The notes below the pieces were generated by a model. That model worked only from the letters and a program-made list of their open reading frames with translations. It did not search any database and had not been told where the DNA came from. Below are positions 57,856-64,000 of a stretch of DNA of 64,000 bases, one piece after another; the stretch's first letter is position 1, and each line of letters starts with the position of its first letter. The stretch comes from an uncultured Victivallis sp. (lineage in GTDB: Bacteria > Verrucomicrobiota > Lentisphaeria > Victivallales > Victivallaceae), in the NCBI GenBank assembly GCA_944389895.1, contig CALXOA010000075.1:55281-119280 (forward strand), written 5' to 3'. The translations under genes were made by a program, and so were the position numbers.

Positions 57856-58947
57856 ATGAAACAGTCTAAATTGTGGATGTCGCTCTTTGTGACGGGCGGG
57901 ATGTTCTGCGCCGTGATGGCGGCCGATGCCGAACCGGCCGAGGCGGCCAAGCCGGCTGATGCCAAACCGGCCGAGGCGGCCAAACCTGAATTGTGGGCGA
58001 AACTTCCGGAGGTCGTCGCTCAGATCGGTGACCAGAAGATCACCAAGAAGGAGGTTATCGACTCCTTCCTGAAACAGCTTCCCGGCGGGCAGTTGCCCCA
58101 GGGGATTCCGCCGGAGATGCTCGATCAGGCCGCTCCGGGAATCGTCAAGGGATATGTCGACCAGAAACTGATGGAGGTTGCTCTCGAAAAGTCCGGCATC
58201 AAGCCGTCCGAGGCATTTGCTCTGCAGGCTCTCAACGAGCAGGTCAAGGAGTTTTCGGCTGCCGAGCTCGAAGGTCTCAAACAGCAGCTGGCGATTCAGG
58301 GCAAGACGCTTGAACAGCAGATCGCCGAGAACGCAAAGAATCCCGAGTTCCAGAAGCAGATCGCTTTTCAGAAGTTGCTTGAGGACAAGGCGCTGAAAGG
58401 CATTTCCGTTACGGAGGCCGACGCGAAGGCGTACTATGACGCGAATGCCAATCAGTTCAAGACTCCGGCTGACAAGGAAGGCACGGTCCGCGCGTCGCAC
58501 ATTCTGATCATGGCTCAGAAGGACAAGGCGACGGAGGCCGAGCAGAAAGCCGCGCTGGAAAAGGCGACCAAACTGATGGAGACGCTCAAAAAGGATCCGT
58601 CTCAGTTCGAGGCGCTTGCCAAGAGCGAGAGCCAGTGCCCGAGTGGCCAGAACGGCGGTTCTCTCGGCGCGTTCGGGAAAGGGCAGATGGTTCCGGAGTT
58701 TGAGAAGGCAGTTTTCGAGTTGAAGGAAGGCGAGATGGCCGGACCGGTCAAGACCGATTTCGGTTATCACATCATCCGCCGCGACAAGGCGCAGGGTGAA
58801 GTGGTCGAACCTTTTGACAAGGTCAAGGAACAGTTGACGCAGTTCCTGAAGGCTCAGAAGGAGCAGAAGGCGGTCATGGATTACATTGCCGGGCTCGAGA
58901 AGAGCAGCAACGTCAAATTCCATGTGGAAATGCCCGCCATGAACTGA
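57856..58947 (+). CDS. periplasmic parvulin-type peptidyl-prolyl isomerase
   Basis: 363 residues from ATG 57856 (AAGGAGG before it). Signal peptide ending AVMA-AD, then an Ala/Glu/Pro/Lys repeat (AEPAEAAKPADAKPAEAAKP). A SurA-like N-terminal helical part (VVAQIGDQKITKKEVIDSFLKQ) precedes a PpiC domain (VRASHILIMAQ, FEALAKSESQCPSGQNGGSLGAFGKGQMVPEFEKAVF, VKTDFGYHIIRRD). Foldase/chaperone for exported proteins. It carries its own promoter and terminator. Confidence 0.93.
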   Translation: MKQSKLWMSLFVTGGMFCAVMAADAEPAEAAKPADAKPAEAAKPELWAKLPEVVAQIGDQKITKKEVIDSFLKQLPGGQLPQGIPPEMLDQAAPGIVKGYVDQKLMEVALEKSGIKPSEAFALQALNEQVKEFSAAELEGLKQQLAIQGKTLEQQIAENAKNPEFQKQIAFQKLLEDKALKGISVTEADAKAYYDANANQFKTPADKEGTVRASHILIMAQKDKATEAEQKAALEKATKLMETLKKDPSQFEALAKSESQCPSGQNGGSLGAFGKGQMVPEFEKAVFELKEGEMAGPVKTDFGYHIIRRDKAQGEVVEPFDKVKEQLTQFLKAQKEQKAVMDYIAGLEKSSNVKFHVEMPAMN

Positions 58948-59003
58948 TTGTTCCGTCAGGGCAACCGCGGGAACCGCGTGTGTGCGCGATTTCCGCAGAC
59001 ATG

Positions 59004-59035
59004 AAAAATCCAGTCCCGCCGGGCTGGATTTTTTT
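59004..59035 (+). terminator. intrinsic terminator after the parvulin gene
   Basis: Stem AAAATCCAG (59005-59013) / CTGGATTTT (59024-59032), extended by CCC/GGG with a bulge, followed by T residues. The A run on the other side could also serve the opposing gene. Confidence 0.85.
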
Positions 59036-59049
59036 ATCCCGGGTTCCGG

Positions 59050-59661
59050 TCACCGGAGGGTTATCCGGCGCTCCCTGAAGTAAAATTCGCGATCGCGTTC
59101 CCCGATTTTCCTCAATACTCGGCAGGGGTTGCCGACGGCGACAACTCCTGCAGGAATGTCTCTGGTCACCACGCTGCCGGCGCCGATGACGGAGTCATCA
59201 CCAATGCGGACCCCGGGCAGGATTACCGCTCCGGCGCCGATCCAGACGTTGTTTCCGATGTGGACCGGGATATTGTACTGTGCCACCCGGTGGCGCAGAT
59301 CCGGATCGATCGGGTGCCCGGCTGTTGCAACTGTCACATTGGGACCGAACATCACACTGTCTCCGACGAAGATGTCCGTGTCATCGACCAGAGTCAGGTT
59401 GAAATTGGCGTAGACGTTGTTGCCGAAGTGGGTATTGCAGCCCCAGTTCGCGTGCAGCGGCGGTTCGATGTAGCAGTTCTCCCCGATTTCCGCAAAGAGT
59501 TCCTTGAGCAGCTCCTGCCGCCGCTCCTGCTGAGTGGGACGTGTCTGGTTGAAATCGTAGAGTTTATCCAGCCACAACAGCTGATCATGGGCCAGTTCCG
59601 GATCGGTGCAGAAGTAAAGTTCGCCGCTTTTGATATGCTTTTTGAGGTCTGCCAGACTCAT
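59050..59661 (-). CDS. maltose/galactoside O-acetyltransferase-like protein
   Basis: 203 residues. N-terminal helical cap (LYDFNQTRPTQQERRQELLKELF) then left-handed beta-helix hexapeptides: NCYIEPPLHANWGCNTHFGNNVYANFN, GDSVMFGPNV, GHPIDPDLR, WIGAGAVILPGVRIGDDSVIGAGSVV and GNPCRVLRKI. The layout is exactly that of LacA/Maa. It acetylates a sugar hydroxyl with acetyl-CoA. It is downstream of the AraC regulator on the same strand (146 bp gap). Confidence 0.93.
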   Translation of the reverse strand: MSLADLKKHIKSGELYFCTDPELAHDQLLWLDKLYDFNQTRPTQQERRQELLKELFAEIGENCYIEPPLHANWGCNTHFGNNVYANFNLTLVDDTDIFVGDSVMFGPNVTVATAGHPIDPDLRHRVAQYNIPVHIGNNVWIGAGAVILPGVRIGDDSVIGAGSVVTRDIPAGVVAVGNPCRVLRKIGERDREFYFRERRITLR

Positions 59662-59807
59662 TGTTATTTCTCCTTCAGATCAGATACGCCGGTTCCGGCG
59701 AAAACTTTTTGTCCTTCAAAAAAAGGGAGAGTGAACATTCGGGTGCCCGTACGCGTCTCTCTTCCGGTTGCTGCAACAGGCCTAAAATATCGCGGAAAGT
59801 CCTTTTT

Positions 59808-60764
59808 TCAACCCTTTCCCGACGGAGAAGTGAGCGTTTCCGGTTGATTCGGTTCGCCCGGGGAGCCGCAGGCGTCGGACACGGCACTGATACTGCCGAT
59901 TCCGGTGAAGGATTCGGGAGGTAGTCTGCGACGGAACGCGGTCGGCGGTACTCCGAAATAAGCCTTGAACTTTGTTGAGAACTCATATGCGGTACGGTAG
60001 CCGAGCATCGAGGAGATCGCCTGTATCGACAGTCCCTTCTGAATCAGGAGCGCCCGTGCGGTATCCATTCGCCTCCGGATCCGGTAACGGTTCGGCGAGA
60101 TTCCCATCCGGCGCGTGAAGATCTTCCGGAAGTTTTCATAGCCCCAGCCGCGGGCACGGCAGAAGGCGCGGAGATCTTTCCGCTCGGAAAAGTCTGCGCA
60201 GAGGTACATGCAGGCGTCGTGTACCATGTTTTCTTCACGACCTGTGCGATGGATGTCACGTACACACCGGGAGGCGAGAGAGAATAACCGCATGAAAAGT
60301 TCCGACAGGTGATCGTCCGTGGCGCGGGGAAATTCCCGCAGGAGGTGCCGGAACTCCTGCAGCCAGGTATCATCAGGCTGAAAGGCTCCCACCGGTGTGT
60401 CATCGGAGAGGAGATGATAATTTTTGAAGTACGGCCAGGCGAAATTGCCGAGATCCAGAAAGAGCTCCAGGAAATTGCTGGCGGTGTCGATCCGGATGAT
60501 ATGCTCCACACCCGGCTGGCGCATGAAGAGCTGCCCCGGCTCGAGCGGATAGTTGCGGCCGGTGGCGCAATCCTCGTAGCCGCCGCGTCCCCGCAGGACC
60601 AGGCTGATGGCGAAGTAGGGGAAGCTCTCCGGACCGTTGAAACGGTCGGCCGGCTGGTTTTTGTTGATGATTCCGAGCCCGATGCGGTCTCCCCCGGTCG
60701 GTGCGATCCGATAGGAGATCTGATTGGGAACAAGAATACCAGAAAACATATTTTCATTTCCCAT
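59808..60764 (-). CDS. AraC-family transcriptional regulator
   Basis: 318 residues. N-terminal cupin sugar-sensing domain (~1-170; FAISLVLRGRGGYEDCA, YPLEPGQLFMRQPGVEHIIRI). C-terminal double helix-turn-helix (~195-300; DLRAFCRARGWGYENFRKIFTRRMGISPNRY and ISSMLGYRTAYEFSTKFKAYFGVPPTAFR). It is divergent from the GH36-pseudopilin-GH51 genes across a 129-bp gap that includes their promoter, so it is probably their activator and senses a product of that pathway. Confidence 0.9.
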   Translation of the reverse strand: MGNENMFSGILVPNQISYRIAPTGGDRIGLGIINKNQPADRFNGPESFPYFAISLVLRGRGGYEDCATGRNYPLEPGQLFMRQPGVEHIIRIDTASNFLELFLDLGNFAWPYFKNYHLLSDDTPVGAFQPDDTWLQEFRHLLREFPRATDDHLSELFMRLFSLASRCVRDIHRTGREENMVHDACMYLCADFSERKDLRAFCRARGWGYENFRKIFTRRMGISPNRYRIRRRMDTARALLIQKGLSIQAISSMLGYRTAYEFSTKFKAYFGVPPTAFRRRLPPESFTGIGSISAVSDACGSPGEPNQPETLTSPSGKG

Positions 60765-60783
60765 TTAATTTACTCTCCCATAC

Positions 60784-60812
60784 TTGCCTTTTTGCTTGTT
60801 CTTACGTATAAT
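60784..60812 (+). promoter_or_regulatory. promoter of the GH36-pseudopilin-GH51 genes
   Basis: TTGCCT (60784-60789), 17-base spacer, perfect TATAAT (60807-60812), in the gap next to the AraC gene. Confidence 0.75.
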
Positions 60813-60893
60813 AGAGGGGTAGAGAAAGAATTATTTCCCCTTTGCTAAAATAACATAAAACAGATTTTATTCAACCGGTTGAGGAATGTTGCA

Positions 60894-62681
60894 ATGGCTG
60901 CAAAACAGTTTTTCAGGGAAACCGCTTCCGGAATCCCGGTTACCCTTTCCGGCGAGACCGCCGGCTGGGAGATCCGCTTTGAAAGCTGCTGCCGCGACGG
61001 TGTGGAATTTCTCGAGTGCGAGCTCTCGGCGACGGAGCCGCTGCCGCCGCCGAGGTTGATGATTTCGTTGTCGGTCCCGCAGCGTGAGATGCAGGTCAAA
61101 TGGCATCCGCTGAATGAGTTGTGGGAGGTCCATCACAATCTGCCCTGGTGGCGTGACATATTCCGGACCGGGCTGACACAGGATGCTCCGGTCTGCTGCT
61201 ATCTGAATCTGCGCGGAGAAAACCAGTTCTGTTTCGCGTTGTCGGATGCCCGGCGGGAGTGCCGGATTGCGACCGGATTGCATGAAAACGGCCGTACCAT
61301 TGCTGAGTTGACGCTTTTTTCCACGCCGGAACCACCTCTGCGGCGGGTCTCTTTTTCCCTTCGGATCGATCGGCGTCCGTTGCCGCTGGCCCGGTTGCTC
61401 GCTGCTGTTTCGAACTGGTATGCTGCGATGCCGGAATATACGCCAGCACCGGTCCCGGAGGCGGCTGAGGAACCGTTTTATTCCACCTGGTATCAGTACC
61501 AGAAGGATGTTTCGCAGGAGGAACTGGAGCGGGAATTGCCGCTGATCGCCGGAGCGGGAATGCGAAGCATCATCCTCGATGATGGCTGGCAGTGTGAGCT
61601 GGCGCAGCAGCCCGGGGGAGAAGCTGCCTATGCGAATTGCGGCGCCTGGATCCCTTATCCCGGTAAGTTTCCCGACCTCGCTGCCCATGTGGAGCGGTTT
61701 CACCGGAGCGGCCTGCGTTATCTGATGTGGATCGCACTGCCTTTTGTCGGACGGAATGAGAAGGTGATTCAGGAGCGTTTCCGCGGCAAATTTCTGGAGG
61801 TGGGGAGTGAGTCCGGGGTTCTGGATCCCCGCTATCCGGAAGTTCGGGAGTACCTGACCGATGTTTGTCTGCGAATGGTACGCGAGTGGAATCTCGACGG
61901 TCTGAAGCTCGACTTCATCGATCAGTTCCGGATCGACGACGGAGATCCGGCGGCGGCGCGGGGGTATGCCGGTTGCGATCCGGCAGGTCTGCCAGATGCC
62001 GTCGATCGGCTGCTTTCCGGGATCATCGCCGGGGTGCGGGCACTGAAACCGGATATTCTGATTGAGTTCCGCCAGCACTACAACGGCCCCGGAATGCGGA
62101 AGTACGGGAACATTTTCCGGGCGTCGGATTGCGCCTTCGACTGCATTCAGAATCGGGTGCGCATTGCCGACATCCGCCTGCTGGCAGGCGAGACTGCCGT
62201 CCACTCCGATATGATCGCCTGGTCTGTAGATGACTCCGTGGAGAGCGCCGCGCTTCAGGTGCTGAACGTCCTCTTTGCCGTGCCACAGATTTCGATGCGG
62301 CTGCAGACTCTCCCCGCGGATCATATGCGGATGTTGAAATTCTGGCTGGGGTTCTGGATGGAACACCGTGAAACGTTGTTGCACGGTGTGTTTCTTCCGG
62401 AACACCCGGAGCTTGGCTATCCGGTGCTTCAGGCATCCGGGAAAGAGGAGTGTGTGATTGTGGTTTACGAAGCCGACAGGCTGATCCGGATTCCGGCGGA
62501 AGGCACGACCTGGCTGGTCAATGCGGGGGGAGCTCCGGGGGTGGCGGCGGAGCTTGACGCTCCGGCGGAACTTCGGTATTTCAATGTTTTCGGAGAACCC
62601 GCCGGTGGTGTGAAAGCCGCGGCCGGGCCGGGACGCTTCGCTGTCCCGGAGAGCGGTTTCGCGATGATTGTCCCGGAATGA
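60894..62681 (+). CDS. GH36-like alpha-galactosidase, cytoplasmic
   Basis: 595 residues from ATG 60894 (GAGGAA 7 bases before). Beta-rich N-terminal domain (~1-190), then a TIM barrel: MRSIILDDGWQ, FHRSGLRYLMWIALPFVG, nucleophile Asp340 in LKLDFID and acid/base Asp412 in FRASDCAFD, with PADHMRMLKFWLGFW following. A C-terminal beta domain closes it. These are the GH36/clan D features of melibiase-type enzymes. No signal peptide. It removes alpha-galactosyl ends, or a related sugar, from imported oligosaccharides. Confidence 0.9.
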   Translation: MAAKQFFRETASGIPVTLSGETAGWEIRFESCCRDGVEFLECELSATEPLPPPRLMISLSVPQREMQVKWHPLNELWEVHHNLPWWRDIFRTGLTQDAPVCCYLNLRGENQFCFALSDARRECRIATGLHENGRTIAELTLFSTPEPPLRRVSFSLRIDRRPLPLARLLAAVSNWYAAMPEYTPAPVPEAAEEPFYSTWYQYQKDVSQEELERELPLIAGAGMRSIILDDGWQCELAQQPGGEAAYANCGAWIPYPGKFPDLAAHVERFHRSGLRYLMWIALPFVGRNEKVIQERFRGKFLEVGSESGVLDPRYPEVREYLTDVCLRMVREWNLDGLKLDFIDQFRIDDGDPAAARGYAGCDPAGLPDAVDRLLSGIIAGVRALKPDILIEFRQHYNGPGMRKYGNIFRASDCAFDCIQNRVRIADIRLLAGETAVHSDMIAWSVDDSVESAALQVLNVLFAVPQISMRLQTLPADHMRMLKFWLGFWMEHRETLLHGVFLPEHPELGYPVLQASGKEECVIVVYEADRLIRIPAEGTTWLVNAGGAPGVAAELDAPAELRYFNVFGEPAGGVKAAAGPGRFAVPESGFAMIVPE

Positions 62682-62828
62682 CCGGTTGGATGCGGAAGAT
62701 GAAAGGAGAAAATCGTGCCTTGCCGCGGAGACGCATGGAGCGGACGGCGTTGCAAAGTGCGGGCCGGGTATTTTACCGGAATCGTTGCTGAGGACAGGGG
62801 TATTTTAACAATGGCAGGAGCAGGAAGG

Positions 62829-63647
62829 ATGTTGAAAAGATCTGGGATCGGTACAGGGGAAGTTTCAATCCGGTATTTCTTCATTTCCACCGGGAAACAT
62901 CTATTCACATTGATTGAATTGCTGGTGGTGATTGCAATCATCGCGATTCTCGCTTCAATGCTTCTTCCGGTACTCGGCAGGGCGCGGAGTGTAGCGAAAT
63001 GCACTCAATGCCTCAGCAATCTGAAACAGAACTACAGCGGGATCATGATGTACTGCGGCGACTCGCGGGACTATATGCCGGCTTATACCGGGGAGTGGCA
63101 GCTGCATGGGATTTCCTACCAGATCAGTACCTATCTCGGCCGTTCGGCTGATGCTGAGATCCGGGCCGGCAGGAGTATTGAGTTCCCCCGGCCCAAAGGG
63201 ATCTTCTTCTGCCCGGAGATTTCGGAGAATCCGAACGACTATTCCAGCTGTGATCCGGTGGCCGCCGGGAGTGAATTGAGGTACACTTCAAACTACATGC
63301 CGACCGGCTGGCTCTCCTCTCCGACCGGAAGAGTCGGCGGCTGGGTACGGCTGCTTGAGGGAAGCTCGTTCTACGAAGAACACGCTTTCCTGGGAAAGAT
63401 CCTGGATGGCAGCATGATTATGGCCGAGGCCACATGGTTCCGGGCGGGAGACAACGGCGTCATGTTCTGCCTGGCGCGCCTCTGGGATGGACAGTATCCG
63501 GGAACTTCACTCTGGAACTCCTATCCGCGGTACCGCTGGCTGCCGCTTCACTCCGGAAAACTCAACTGCATGTTCAAGGACGGGGCTGTCAGGAGTTTTG
63601 TGACAGGGGCGCATCCGCTGACGGACAACCAGTTCATGGTTCGTTGA
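62829..63647 (+). CDS. type II secretion-like pseudopilin with H-x9-DG end
   Basis: 272 residues from ATG 62829 (AGGAG 8 bases before). The prepilin segment [20 protein letters not shown] follows a leader of ~26 residues, which is long for this class. A GTG at 62715 with perfect AAAGGAG 7 bases upstream would make it ~64 residues. The C-terminal [19 protein letters not shown] gives a canonical H-x9-DG motif. A Cys pair (CTQC) and Tyr/Trp-rich domain lie between. It sits between GH36 and GH51 genes. Confidence 0.85.
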   Translation: MLKRSGIGTGEVSIRYFFISTGKHLFTLIELLVVIAIIAILASMLLPVLGRARSVAKCTQCLSNLKQNYSGIMMYCGDSRDYMPAYTGEWQLHGISYQISTYLGRSADAEIRAGRSIEFPRPKGIFFCPEISENPNDYSSCDPVAAGSELRYTSNYMPTGWLSSPTGRVGGWVRLLEGSSFYEEHAFLGKILDGSMIMAEATWFRAGDNGVMFCLARLWDGQYPGTSLWNSYPRYRWLPLHSGKLNCMFKDGAVRSFVTGAHPLTDNQFMVR

Positions 63648-63838
63648 CGGGAAGCTTAAAAGTGGTTTCACGGGTGGAATCGGAATCTTTGCCCGGAATC
63701 GGGATCCGGGAAGAACGAGAGAGAGGGAAACGGTATCGCCCTGCCGCTCTCCGGTATTCCAGGACAACATGAATGAAAACTGCTTATACACACGGAAAGT
63801 ACCATAACTGAAACAACCAGGAGAGAGAATATCCGACC

Positions 63839-64000
63839 ATGAAAAGTACACCATTGCGTTTTTATCTCGTCACCCTTTTTTTCGCTCTCTGCCTCGTCCG
63901 GGCGCTGCCGGCGGCCGATCCTGCGTCGGTGACGCTCGACATCAGTCACAATAACGGGAAGATCAATCCGCTCGTCTTCGGGCATAACATTGAGGCCTCC
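63839..64000 (+). CDS. GH51-like alpha-L-arabinofuranosidase, N-terminus only
   Basis: The first 54 residues are present and the gene runs past the window end. Signal peptide (FYLVTLFFALCLVRALPAADP) followed by VTLDISHNNGKINPLVFGHN. The INP-L-(F/Y)GHNIEA pattern is the opening of GH51 alpha-L-arabinofuranosidases. It would be exported, unlike the GH36 enzyme of the same locus. The family call rests on this short piece only. Confidence 0.65.
   Translation, partial: MKSTPLRFYLVTLFFALCLVRALPAADPASVTLDISHNNGKINPLVFGHNIEAS

Overview
The window is about 60% GC and reads as chromosomal DNA of a Lentisphaerota bacterium (Victivallales-like, PVC superphylum). The evidence is two type II secretion-style pseudopilins with an FTLIELL(I/V)[15 protein letters not shown]-terminus and an H-x9/10-DG C-terminal signature, both sitting inside glycan-degradation operons. 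Two GntR-HTH/LacI-sensor hybrid regulators, many glycoside hydrolases and a eukaryote-type (IleS2) isoleucyl-tRNA synthetase fit the same group. The assignment is inference; there is no rRNA in the window. There is no phage, IS element or CRISPR array.

Left part (1-25.6 kb). Minus-strand operon mnmE - ydbH-like - a fused ynbE/ydbL lipoprotein - YkgJ-type Cys-cluster protein (cut by the window start). Then a small membrane protein, a divergent TM-anchored TolC-helix-like protein and a radical SAM enzyme. A very long minus-strand string runs gyrB - recA - TPR protein - exbB - exbD - tonB-like - zinc-ribbon protein - lipoprotein, with gaps of 0-28 bp. A convergent phosphatidate/dolichol-kinase-like gene is followed by a five-gene surface-sugar operon (DegT aminotransferase, GT2, hexapeptide acetyltransferase, Gfo/Idh/MocA dehydrogenase, membrane glycosyltransferase). 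Next come a double-domain nucleoside diphosphate kinase and a GAF/PP2C phosphatase.

Middle (25.6-37.1 kb). carB is followed by about 1.7 kb that is mostly gene-free and more AT-rich. This stretch holds a frameshifted small zinc-ribbon membrane protein and a strong candidate for a new ~95-nt structured small RNA with its own promoter and terminator (30329-30424, minus). Then tRNA-Lys(TTT), rpmB, a 56-codon symporter accessory protein with its SSS symporter, ileS (type 2) and apbE.

Right part (37.1-64 kb). Glycan-use loci dominate: GntR/LacI regulator beside a GH2 enzyme; an operon of GntR/LacI regulator - secreted jelly-roll-like protein - sialidase-fold protein - pseudopilin - 1189-aa GH2; a GH20-like enzyme; and AraC regulator divergent from GH36 - pseudopilin - GH51 (cut by the window end). 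Between them lie housekeeping genes: LysM protein, ftsB-like, rho (with a Q/N-rich low-complexity arm), coaE, NUDIX hydrolase, leuA (type 2), a parvulin foldase and a maltose-acetyltransferase-like gene.

Transcription signals are unusually easy to read. Many genes have TTGNNN-N16/17-TATNNT promoters (carB, ndk, sugar operon, gntR, LysM, gyrB, GH36, parvulin, sRNA), and several U-tract terminators are visible.
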